From: Tissierella_B sp964485455
GTDB taxonomy: Bacteria; Bacillota; Clostridia; Tissierellales; Tissierellaceae
NCBI GenBank assembly: GCA_964485455.1
Contig: CAZAJU010000108.1
Coordinates: 1 to 6,562, forward strand
Length of the DNA: 6,562 nt
Direction: 5' to 3'
The notes beneath the pieces were generated by a model. That model saw nothing but the letters and a program-made list of their open reading frames with translations, had not been told where the DNA came from and did no database searches. Below, piece by piece: positions 1-5,988 of the stretch; position 1 is the first letter of the stretch, and each line of letters starts with the position of its first letter. Position numbers and translations under genes: made by a program.

Positions 1-8
1 AAATATTT

Positions 9-43
9 TAAAAAAAATAAGCCCAAATACTTGGGCTTATTTT
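9..43 (-). terminator. Intrinsic terminator after the 37-aa gene
   Basis: An 11-bp stem (AATAAGCCCAA at 16-26 against TTGGGCTTATT at 31-41) closes a 4-base loop. On the minus strand it is followed by a long T run (complement of the A run at 11-17 and beyond). The A/T flanks on both sides could make it work in both directions, but the minus-strand tract is the better one. It lies about 50 bases past the stop codon of the small gene at 92-205. Confidence 0.85.
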
Positions 44-52
44 GAAGGTTTA

Positions 53-72
53 AGAAACTGTATACAGTTTCT
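53..72. repeat. Perfect 20-bp palindrome
   Basis: AGAAACTGTA is followed at once by its exact reverse complement, with no spacer (centre GTATAC). It sits between the stop codon of the 37-aa gene and the terminator. In RNA it would form a hairpin with a small loop. In DNA a gapless dyad of this length looks more like the binding site of a dimeric protein. No T run follows directly, so it is not a second terminator by itself. Confidence 0.7.
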
Positions 73-91
73 ATTATTTAATACAATGAGA

Positions 92-205
92 TTATTTTGC
101 TATTAACTTTGCAAGTTTACGCTTACTACTAAATACATCAACTAATATCTTAGCAAGGGATGTATTTTTTTCTTTTTCAACTGGTAATCTTAATGTGTTT
201 TCCAT
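92..205 (-). CDS. Small basic protein of unknown function, 37 aa
   Basis: I do not recognise this protein. The reading frame starts at an ATG (203-205) with an excellent AGGAGG ribosome binding site 6-7 bases upstream, has a near-consensus promoter 45 bases further up, and ends in TAA before a strong terminator, so it is a complete monocistronic unit. The product starts MENTLRLPVEKEKNTSL and ends KRKLAKLIAK. Residues 1-16 are polar and charged. Residues 17-37 can form an amphipathic helix (Leu17, Ile20, Leu21, Val24, Leu31, Leu34 and Ile35 on one side, five lysines and one arginine mostly on the other). There is no signal peptide, cysteine or clear membrane segment. A regulatory peptide, a membrane-surface peptide or a small partner protein are all possible; none is shown by the sequence. 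That it is expressed is likely from the signals alone. Confidence 0.75.
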   Translation of the reverse strand: MENTLRLPVEKEKNTSLAKILVDVFSSKRKLAKLIAK

Positions 206-249
206 TGATATCCCTCCTTATTTAAATTATTGTTCTTTCTTATGTATTT

Positions 250-278
250 ATAATATATTATCGTTACTGTTATGTCAA
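250..278 (-). promoter_or_regulatory. Sigma-A-type promoter of the 37-aa gene
   Basis: On the minus strand a perfect -35 TTGACA (273-278) is followed by a 17-base spacer and the -10 TATTAT (250-255, five of six consensus bases). Transcription would start near 243, about 38 bases upstream of the ATG. No other gene lies between, so it should serve the 37-aa gene alone. Confidence 0.8.
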
Positions 279-280
279 CC

Positions 281-376
281 CAGGAAAACGCGTTCATTTC
301 AACATTTTTTTCAGGAAACCGATTCCATTTTTAATTTTTTTGCATTTTTATTTTGATTTCGTTTTCCTTAAGGAAC
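281..376. repeat. Cluster of AGGAAA(A/C)CG motifs upstream of the small-gene promoter
   Basis: CAGGAAAACG (281-290) and CAGGAAACCG (312-321) are direct repeats with one mismatch, spaced exactly 31 bp apart, close to three helical turns. An inverted copy (AGGAAAACG on the minus strand, 360-368) overlaps the 12-bp palindrome TTCCTTAAGGAA at 364-375. The first copy begins three bases upstream of the -35 box. This could be a regulator-binding region, but it is A/T-rich DNA with short motifs, so chance is not excluded. Apart from these motifs, the stretch 279-491 shows no credible gene. Confidence 0.4.
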
Positions 377-480
377 GTTGATTTTTACAGTTACAACTTC
401 AATACAGCAAAAGAGGTTGCCTGTTTCCATTGTTAAGTTTTTATCCATGTTTTAATTCATTTGCATCCATATCCACTACA

Positions 481-532
481 ATTAAAAGAAAAATCCCCTA
501 TAACACTAATACTAATCGTGTTATAGGGGATT
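481..532 (-). terminator. Intrinsic terminator of the phosphatase gene pair
   Basis: A perfect 15-bp stem (492-506 against 518-532, core AATCCCCTATAACAC) with an 11-base loop is followed on the minus strand by TTTTTCTTTT. It lies 45 bases beyond the stop codon of the HAD-family gene and is the natural end of that transcript. It also separates the pair from the small-gene unit downstream. Confidence 0.92.
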
Positions 533-577
533 GATTAACCAAAAACATCTAGTTTACATCTTATTCAAAGGCTCCAT

Positions 578-1063
578 TTAGTTCCTCAATGTTGCCTTAA
601 TCATATCCTTATTAAGTAAAATACCTAAAGCCTCTATAATAGACCTAGATACAATATCAGCTTTTGCTAAAAGCTTTCCTGATACGCCTTCACTTTCCAT
701 TATTGCTATTGAAATAACTGCTTCTTCAAACATAGGTATATCATTAAAACCATTTCCTAAACAAATGGTATTGCTTGCCCCTAAATTCCTTACTATTTCT
801 TTTTTAGACTGTCCTGCATTTTCAGTTGGAAACCTGAGTACTTTACCATTTATGCATTTACATTGTTCCTCAACAGTTCCATAAGTATCGGCAGTAAGTA
901 TGTATATGCATACCTCCTCTGCTATTTTATTTATCAACTCTTCTACACCTTCAATTAGTTTACCATTAATAGCAATGGTTCCATTATAGTCGAATACTAT
1001 ATTTCTTATCTCTATCTTGTCCCTACCAGGGATTTCATATATAAGCAAATTAATCATCTCCAC
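578..1063 (-). CDS. HAD-superfamily protein, soluble P-type-ATPase-like
   Basis: The 161-aa product carries the haloacid dehalogenase signature set. Motif I is DYNGT (Asp25 as predicted nucleophile), motif II is LTADT (Thr57), Lys87 is in the motif III position, and GNGFND (103-108) is motif IV, which binds Mg. The usual second aspartate of DxDGT is replaced by Asn27. This pattern, with the small cap-less size, fits the group called soluble P-type ATPases (COG4087), whose substrate is generally unknown. Hydrolysis of a small phosphorylated molecule is inferred. The gene begins one base after the stop codon of the upstream phosphatase gene. The start is ambiguous: a GTG at 1063, or an ATG at 1057 that fits the family's usual N-terminus (MINLLIYEIPG). 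Neither has a properly spaced ribosome binding site, so translation probably depends on coupling to the upstream gene. Confidence 0.85.
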   Translation of the reverse strand: MEMINLLIYEIPGRDKIEIRNIVFDYNGTIAINGKLIEGVEELINKIAEEVCIYILTADTYGTVEEQCKCINGKVLRFPTENAGQSKKEIVRNLGASNTICLGNGFNDIPMFEEAVISIAIMESEGVSGKLLAKADIVSRSIIEALGILLNKDMIKATLRN

Positions 1064-1064
1064 T

Positions 1065-1664
1065 TTAAATATGCGAGGTATCGCCTTCTACTAATAATTC
1101 CATTTTACCTTTACTTATTTCGCAAATATTAAGAGCAGTTCCAGTATACACAGGAATATTGGAAATTTGATTGATATTCAATCCCTTAATAATTGTAAGC
1201 ATTGCTTTAATTGTTGCTCCATGTGTTACAACTAATATATTTTCATTATTCAAGTTTTTTATTTCATCCAAGAATTCTTGGACTCTTTTAAATAAATCAA
1301 CAAAAGATTCTCCCTTAGTCGGATGGTATTTCTCAGGTTCAGCCATAAATGTATGAAACTCCTTAGAAAATTCCCTTTCTATATCAGGTATTTTCATCCC
1401 TTCCCAATCACCAAAATCAATTTCATATAAAGCTTCATGTATAGTGATTTCAGCATCCCTATTTCCCCTTATAATATTGGCAGTCTCTAAGGCCCTCTTT
1501 TGAGGACTGGAATATATTAAATCAAACTTTACATCTTCTAATTTATTTCTAAGTCTTATAGCCCTATTTATCCCTTCTTCTGTAAGGTCTGAATCGTTTC
1601 TTCCTTGAAGACGCCCCTCAACATTCCAAATGGTAGTTCCATGTCTTAAAAAATATATTTTCAT
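1065..1664 (-). CDS. Histidine phosphatase family protein (phosphoglycerate-mutase-like)
   Basis: The 199-aa protein begins MKIYFLRHG, the phosphate-accepting motif of the histidine phosphatase superfamily, with His8 as predicted nucleophile and Arg7 beside it. Further conserved points are the SSPQKRALETA segment with Arg57, Glu81 in YEIDFGDWEG as likely proton donor, and THG with His148 as the second catalytic histidine. Length and motifs fit the broad CobC/GpmB/PhoE-like branch, whose members act on varied small phosphate esters. Alpha-ribazole phosphatase is one option, but no cobalamin genes are nearby. The ATG at 1664 is chosen because AAGGAG lies six bases upstream and the RHG motif then sits at its usual place. 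A longer frame upstream (to 1694) would read through the ribosome binding site. The HAD-type gene follows after one base, so the two form an operon. I found no convincing promoter in the 160 bases before it. Confidence 0.9.
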   Translation of the reverse strand: MKIYFLRHGTTIWNVEGRLQGRNDSDLTEEGINRAIRLRNKLEDVKFDLIYSSPQKRALETANIIRGNRDAEITIHEALYEIDFGDWEGMKIPDIEREFSKEFHTFMAEPEKYHPTKGESFVDLFKRVQEFLDEIKNLNNENILVVTHGATIKAMLTIIKGLNINQISNIPVYTGTALNICEISKGKMELLVEGDTSHI

Positions 1665-1816
1665 AAATTTCTCCTTGATATCGTCCAATGCCACCAGTTG
1701 CCCAGCTCTAACCTTTTTAATTTCATTTACCCAAAGAATTGTGGAAATTAACTATTATCTTAAAATAATTGCAAAAGTAATAAAATGAGTTGAAGATCAA
1801 ACTACATTTCACTTCT

Positions 1817-1862
1817 AAAAACAATAGGTCCTATTTATGAAATCATATCATAAATAGGACCT
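1817..1862 (-). terminator. Hairpin terminator at the end of the dap operon
   Basis: A perfect 15-bp stem (AGGTCCTATTTATGA at 1826-1840 against its complement at 1848-1862) with a 7-base loop lies 30 bases past the aspartate kinase stop codon. On the minus strand the stem is followed by ATTGTTTTT, an interrupted T tract, so termination may be partial and some read-through into the phosphatase pair is possible. The plus side is also T-rich, but no plus-strand gene is present to use it. Confidence 0.8.
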
Positions 1863-1892
1863 TTATAATTTTTCTTCTAGCTACAAATTACA

Positions 1893-3206
1893 TTAATCTA
1901 CAAACTCATGGTAAATTGCCCTAATGGCATTGGCATAATCCTTTTCATCTACACCAATGATTACATTAAGTTCACTTGAGCCTAAGTCCATCATCCTTAC
2001 GTTAATATCAGCCTTGTATATAGCCGAGAACAGTCTAACTGCAGTTCCCTTTGTATTTATAAGGCTTTTTCCTACTATTGCAATCATCGCTATGCCATGG
2101 TCAATTCTTACCTTATCTGCCTTCACAGCCCTATAAATATCGGTGCTGATACTATCCATTTTATCCATTATAGCTGCAGTACTTACAACAACTGACATGG
2201 TGTCTATACCTGTAGGCAGGTGTTCAAATGGAACGTTGTATCTTTCAAGGACTTCCAATACCCTTCTTCCAAATCCAAGCTCTTGGTTCATCATATCCTT
2301 TTCAACCGTAATGCTTGAGAATCCTTGTCTTCCGGCAACTCCTGTAACCATTCTAACCTCATCAGCCTTCTCAGTAGATGGGACTATAAAAGTACCCTTA
2401 TCTTCAGGTGCGTTGGTATTCTTGATATTGATAGGGATTCCAGATTCCCTTACTGGAAATATGGCATCCTCATGCATTACAGTAGCTCCCATATACGAAA
2501 GCTCTCTTAGTTCTTTATAGGATATAATATCTATTACCTTAGGATTTTCCACTATTCTAGGATCAGCCATTAGCATACCAGATACGTCTGTCCAATTTTC
2601 ATAAAGACTTGCTTCAATTGCACGAGCAACTATGCTTCCTGTAATATCCGAGCCTCCTCTAGAGAAGGTCTTTATTGTTCCATTTGGCATAGAACCATAA
2701 AATCCCGGTATTACTGCATACTCGTGATTATCAAGAACACTGGCTAACACCTTGTTTGTAGTATGAGCATCAAAGGTGCCATCCTCGTGAAAGAATATTA
2801 CATTTTCTGCATCGATAAAATCATATCCCAGATATTCAGCCAATATCATAGAGTTTAAATACTCTCCACGACTTGATATATAGTCACTGCCTGCATGAAA
2901 AATAGCTGTCTTTATTTTTTCAAACTCTTCTTTTAGAGAGAAATCCAATTCTAAATCAGATATTATCTGATTGTATCTGTCCTCTATTTTTTTAAAGTCC
3001 TCATCTATATTTTCATTGTTCTTTGCCAAATTAAAGCATTTATAAAGCATATCCGTAACCTTTACATCATCAGAAGACCTCTTCCCCGGTGCGGATGCTA
3101 CTACATATCTCCTTTGAGGCTCACTTTTTATTATTTGGGCAACCTTCTTAAACTGATTGCTATCAGCCAGGGAAGTCCCTCCAAATTTTACAACCTTAAC
3201 TTCCAT
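1893..3206 (-). CDS. lysC: Aspartate kinase (monofunctional, two ACT domains)
   Basis: This enzyme phosphorylates L-aspartate with ATP, the entry step to lysine, threonine and methionine (EC 2.7.2.4). The 437-aa product has the amino-acid-kinase domain with KFGGTS (7-12), SRGEY (112-116) and FSRGGSDITG (181-190), then TDVSG at 206-210 and the ADPRIV segment. Two C-terminal ACT domains lie at about 297-345 and 372-437; ACT domains bind feedback amino acids. Length and the ASAPGKR segment resemble the Bacillus YclM (aspartokinase III) branch, known to respond to lysine plus threonine. Sensitivity here is inferred, and the symbol is the generic one. The ATG at 3206 has AAAGGGG about nine bases upstream. 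It is the last gene of the operon, 127 bases after ddh, the gap being filled by REP-like hairpins. No clear separate promoter was seen, so co-transcription under the lysine riboswitch is likely. Confidence 0.95.
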   Translation of the reverse strand: MEVKVVKFGGTSLADSNQFKKVAQIIKSEPQRRYVVASAPGKRSSDDVKVTDMLYKCFNLAKNNENIDEDFKKIEDRYNQIISDLELDFSLKEEFEKIKTAIFHAGSDYISSRGEYLNSMILAEYLGYDFIDAENVIFFHEDGTFDAHTTNKVLASVLDNHEYAVIPGFYGSMPNGTIKTFSRGGSDITGSIVARAIEASLYENWTDVSGMLMADPRIVENPKVIDIISYKELRELSYMGATVMHEDAIFPVRESGIPINIKNTNAPEDKGTFIVPSTEKADEVRMVTGVAGRQGFSSITVEKDMMNQELGFGRRVLEVLERYNVPFEHLPTGIDTMSVVVSTAAIMDKMDSISTDIYRAVKADKVRIDHGIAMIAIVGKSLINTKGTAVRLFSAIYKADINVRMMDLGSSELNVIIGVDEKDYANAIRAIYHEFVD

Positions 3207-3251
3207 TTAACTAACCCCTTTACCTAGCTATTAATCTTAAAACCTAAAACA

Positions 3252-3333
3252 AGGAACAAAGGGGTCGGTTCCTTTTGTTCCTAATAACCCTAATAATCCT
3301 AATAACCAAAAGGGACGGTTCCCCTTGGTTATT
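3252..3333. repeat. Pair of REP-like hairpins with a GGTTCC core
   Basis: Two stem-loops fill the gap between ddh and lysC. The first pairs AGGAACAAA (3252-3260) with TTTGTTCCT (3274-3282). The second pairs AATAACCAA (3301-3309) with TTGGTTATT (3325-3333) and ends on the base next to the ddh stop codon. Both loops hold the same core, GGTCGGTTCC or GGACGGTTCC. Between them are three tandem 9-bp repeats, CCTAATAA(C/T), at 3280-3306. Such GGGACGGTTCC hairpins recur between genes in many clostridia, as I recall. A repeated extragenic palindrome doublet is the best reading. It may also affect how much lysC message is made. Confidence 0.65.
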
Positions 3334-4314
3334 TTACAACATATGCGCTCTTAGCTCATCAGCAGAAAGAGCTGATAAATCTACAGGCGCTACATCAAAT
3401 ACGGTCTTACAACCAGTTATTCCTCTTGTTCTCATTTTGTAAGCTGCTCTAGCATAAGCTACTAAAACACTTGATGTAAACTCTGGATTAGAATCCAGCT
3501 TTAGCACATATTCGATGACATGTTTATTTTCTTCGTTCCATCCTGTTTTACCAGTTCTTATAACATTTCCGCCATGAGGAATTCCTGCATGGTCACTATT
3601 AAGCTCTTCTTGGGATATAAAATGTACTGTAGTATCATAGTCAGCAAAATAAGCCGGCATAGTTACTATTTCGTTTTTAATTTTTTCAAGGTCTGCCCCT
3701 TCTTCAGCTACTACAAAACATTCACGTCTATGCTTTTCTCCAGCAGCTAGAACCGGATTCTCGCCATTTCTTACAGCATCCAATGCTGCTTCTATAGGAA
3801 TTGTATACTGCTTAGCATCCTTAACACCTTGAATTCTTCTTATGGCATTTGAGTGACCTTGGCTAACTCCCTTGCCCCAGAATGTATAGTCATTACCATT
3901 TGGAAGAATTGAATTCGCAAGCACCCTATTTAAAGAGAACATTCCCGGATCCCAACCTACAGAAATCATTGCAATATTATTTCCTTCTTGAGCTGCTTTA
4001 TCTACATTTTCAAAATGCTGAGGAATAGCAGAGTGGTTGTCAAAGCTATCTATGACATTGAAATTTCTAGCCAACTCAGGAGTCATTTCAGGCAATTCTG
4101 TAGCACTTCCTCCACAAATAATCATTACATCTATTTGATCCTTCATATTAACTGCCTCTGAAATATGATATACTCCTACTCCTTCAGTTAATATCTTAAC
4201 ATCTTCAGGGTTTCTTCTTGTAAATACGCCTACAAGTTCCATATCCGGATTTTGTTTTAAGGCGCATTCCACTCCTCTTCCTAAGTTCCCATATCCAGCT
4301 ATTCCTACTCTCAT
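3334..4314 (-). CDS. ddh: meso-Diaminopimelate dehydrogenase
   Basis: Ddh makes meso-2,6-diaminopimelate directly from tetrahydrodipicolinate, ammonia and NADPH (EC 1.4.1.16), replacing the acylated branches. The 326-aa product matches the family in length. It begins MRVGIAGYGNLGRG, the NADP-binding Rossmann loop (GYGNLG at 7-12). It continues with GSATELPE, the hallmark GWDPGMFS (about 120-127), FWGKGVSQGHS (to 155), HRRECFVV (about 195-202) and, near the end, PHGG and LDSNPEFTSS. All are conserved with the Corynebacterium enzyme as I remember it. The ATG at 4314 is preferred: GGAAG lies six bases upstream and the protein then starts at the beta strand of the Rossmann fold. A TTG six bases earlier would leave no room for that binding site. 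It follows dapB by 17 bases, which ties it to the same operon. The product serves both lysine synthesis and peptidoglycan cross-bridges. Confidence 0.97.
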   Translation of the reverse strand: MRVGIAGYGNLGRGVECALKQNPDMELVGVFTRRNPEDVKILTEGVGVYHISEAVNMKDQIDVMIICGGSATELPEMTPELARNFNVIDSFDNHSAIPQHFENVDKAAQEGNNIAMISVGWDPGMFSLNRVLANSILPNGNDYTFWGKGVSQGHSNAIRRIQGVKDAKQYTIPIEAALDAVRNGENPVLAAGEKHRRECFVVAEEGADLEKIKNEIVTMPAYFADYDTTVHFISQEELNSDHAGIPHGGNVIRTGKTGWNEENKHVIEYVLKLDSNPEFTSSVLVAYARAAYKMRTRGITGCKTVFDVAPVDLSALSADELRAHML

Positions 4315-4331
4315 ATTCAACTTCCTTTCAG

Positions 4332-5039
4332 TTAACCTAGCATATCTCTCATGGAATACATACCTGCATTTTGCTTAATCAAAAACTCCGCTGCTGCAAC
4401 AGCTCCTTCAGCAAATAGGGCCCTGCTGTGTGCTTCATGTCTTAAGGTAATGGTCTGGCTATCAGTTCCTACGATTATCTCATGATCTCCAACTATATTT
4501 CCCATTCTTATGGCATGTATCCCAATTTCGTTCTTCTCTCTCTTTTTATGACCACTGCGTCCTAAATTATATACTAGGTCATTTCTCACATCCTTGATCT
4601 CATCTGCCAATAAAAGAGCAGTTCCACTAGGAGCATCTAGTTTTCTATTGTGATGTTTCTCAACTATTTCGATTTCAGCATCAGGCATCACAGCTACTGT
4701 TTTTCTCGCTAAATCTACCAACAGGGCAATCCCTAAGGACATATTAGCTGCCATAAATACAGGTATTTGAGTAGCAGCATCTGCTATAATCTGAATCTCC
4801 TCTACAGTATGACCTGTCGTTGCAACTACAAGAGGTAGTTTTTTATTCACTGCATAGGCAACAAGATTTCCTGTTGCTTCATGATTTGAAAAATCTATTA
4901 TACAGTCAACTTCACCATCAAATTCATTGATGTTTCTTCCAACAGCTCCACCTAATGTAGAATTTCTATATCCATTTTTTATAACATTAACAAGTTCCTG
5001 GCCCATTTTTCCACTGGCTCCATGGACTAATATCTTCAT
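4332..5039 (-). CDS. dapB: 4-Hydroxy-tetrahydrodipicolinate reductase
   Basis: DapB reduces the DapA product to tetrahydrodipicolinate with NAD(P)H (EC 1.17.1.8). The 235-aa protein has the nucleotide-binding loop GASGKMG (7-13), IDFSNHEAT (48-56), ATTGHT (73-78) and ANMSLG (98-103). It also has the catalytic block EIVEKHHNRKLDAPSGTA (124-141), in which His129 and Lys133 are the expected proton donors and GTA binds substrate, then GIHAIRMG near the C-terminal part. It is somewhat shorter than the roughly 250-270 residues of many homologues, but no motif is missing. The ATG at 5039 has AGGGGTG five bases upstream, and this binding site overlaps the dapA stop codon. The gap to dapA is 10 bases, so translation of the two is probably coupled. 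Confidence 0.97.
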   Translation of the reverse strand: MKILVHGASGKMGQELVNVIKNGYRNSTLGGAVGRNINEFDGEVDCIIDFSNHEATGNLVAYAVNKKLPLVVATTGHTVEEIQIIADAATQIPVFMAANMSLGIALLVDLARKTVAVMPDAEIEIVEKHHNRKLDAPSGTALLLADEIKDVRNDLVYNLGRSGHKKREKNEIGIHAIRMGNIVGDHEIIVGTDSQTITLRHEAHSRALFAEGAVAAAEFLIKQNAGMYSMRDMLG

Positions 5040-5049
5040 AATTACACCC

Positions 5050-5940
5050 CTATGCTAGTTTAATTCCCAACCCTTTCATGATTCCTAACATCTTCTCTTC
5101 ATTTTGACTCTCCATTTTTGTAAGAGGAAGTCTTAAATAATTTTCACCATATCCCATTGCAGCAACTGCAGCCTTTACAGGTATCGGATTTACTTCACAG
5201 AATAGCGCGTTAACAAATGGAATTAAGTCTAATTGAAGCTTAGTGCTTCCTGCTATGTCACCTTTAAACCATTTATCACAAATTTCAACTGTTTCCTTAG
5301 GCATTACGTTTGATAGTACGGATATTACTCCAACTCCTCCAAGGGATAGTAATGGTACTATCTGATCGTCATTTCCTGAATATATATCTAACTTATCTCC
5401 ACAAAGATGAGCAATTTCAGCTATCTGTGATATATTTCCACTTGCTTCCTTCACTGCTACAATATTTGGATGTTCAGCTAATACTTGTAGAGTCTTAGGA
5501 GCAAGGTTTACTCCTGTTCTTGAAGGAACATTATATAAGATAATAGGCTTAGTACTTGCATCTGCAATTGCTTTAAAACTTTCAATAAGTCCGTTTTGAG
5601 TAGCTTTGTTGTAATAAGGTGTTACAACTAGCATTGCATCAGCACCAATTTCACAAGCATACTTAGTTAGCTCGATAGCATATGCAGTGTCATTACTTCC
5701 TGTTCCTGCTATTACAGGAACTCTTCCATTTACCTTTTCAACTGCATACTTCATTACAGCTCTATGCTCTTCGTCTGTTAAAGTTGAGCTTTCTCCTGTG
5801 GTTCCACAGGTTACTATAGCATTAATTCCTTGTTCTATTTGCCATTCAATTAGTCTTCCATAGCTTTCATAGTCTACTCCATTTTCATTCAAAGGTGTTA
5901 CAATAGCTGTAGCTGCTCCAGTAAATACTCTCTTTTTCAT
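5050..5940 (-). CDS. dapA: 4-Hydroxy-tetrahydrodipicolinate synthase
   Basis: DapA condenses pyruvate with aspartate semialdehyde, the committed step to lysine and DAP (EC 4.3.3.7). The 296-aa TIM-barrel protein is full length. CGTTGES (45-51) holds the Thr47-Thr48 pair of the catalytic triad. Further active-site residues are Tyr110 in PYYNK, Tyr136 and Arg141 in YNVPSRTG, and the Schiff-base Lys164 in VKEASGN. At positions that bind inhibitory lysine in the E. coli enzyme, His53 and Glu84 correspond here to Asp56 and Tyr87, while His56, Asn80 and Tyr106 are kept as His59, Asn83 and Tyr109. Weak or no lysine inhibition is therefore plausible. The ATG at 5940 has AAGGAGAGG just upstream. It is the first gene after the lysine riboswitch leader, so transcription should fall when lysine is plentiful. 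Confidence 0.97.
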   Translation of the reverse strand: MKKRVFTGAATAIVTPLNENGVDYESYGRLIEWQIEQGINAIVTCGTTGESSTLTDEEHRAVMKYAVEKVNGRVPVIAGTGSNDTAYAIELTKYACEIGADAMLVVTPYYNKATQNGLIESFKAIADASTKPIILYNVPSRTGVNLAPKTLQVLAEHPNIVAVKEASGNISQIAEIAHLCGDKLDIYSGNDDQIVPLLSLGGVGVISVLSNVMPKETVEICDKWFKGDIAGSTKLQLDLIPFVNALFCEVNPIPVKAAVAAMGYGENYLRLPLTKMESQNEEKMLGIMKGLGIKLA

Positions 5941-5956
5941 AAATACCTCTCCTTTA

Positions 5957-5981
5957 TATTTTAATAGGCGGTAGAGCTCTC
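5957..5981 (-). repeat. Second copy of the riboswitch P1 3'-strand region
   Basis: In mRNA sense this reads GAGAGCTCTACCG then CCTATTAAAATA. The end of the lysine aptamer at 6314-6334 reads GAGAGCT, AT, CCTATTAAAATA. Nineteen bases match, interrupted by a four-base length difference, which is well beyond chance. The copy lies immediately before the dapA ribosome binding site. Its CTCTACC (5970-5976) is perfectly complementary to GGTAGAG at the 5' edge of the aptamer (6481-6487), so it could compete for that strand. It may be the remnant of a second riboswitch or a flanking duplication around the hairpin array. Confidence 0.65.
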
Positions 5982-5988
5982 GTTGCTT

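Noticed and set aside
272..334. A 20-codon plus-strand frame (starts MSTQENAF).
   Set aside because: There is no ribosome binding site, and it overlaps the opposite-strand promoter of the 37-aa gene.
368..430. A 20-codon minus-strand frame (starts METGNLF).
   Set aside because: No Shine-Dalgarno sequence precedes the ATG, and no promoter was seen.
1665..1694. N-terminal extension of the histidine phosphatase (extra residues MALDDIKEKF).
   Set aside because: It would translate through a strong AAGGAG site placed six bases before the ATG at 1664, and it would move the RHG motif from its usual position.
1695..1800. Possible promoter or riboswitch ahead of the histidine phosphatase gene, since a TTGCAA and a GATAAT can be found.
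   Set aside because: The two boxes are only 11 bases apart and no other pair has a good spacing. No known riboswitch landmarks were seen.
2143..2520. A 125-codon plus-strand frame within the aspartate kinase gene.
   Set aside because: It is antisense to a well-conserved coding region and shows no recognisable domain or start signals. The other plus-strand frames at 1171, 2325, 3520 and 5310 are rejected for the same reason.
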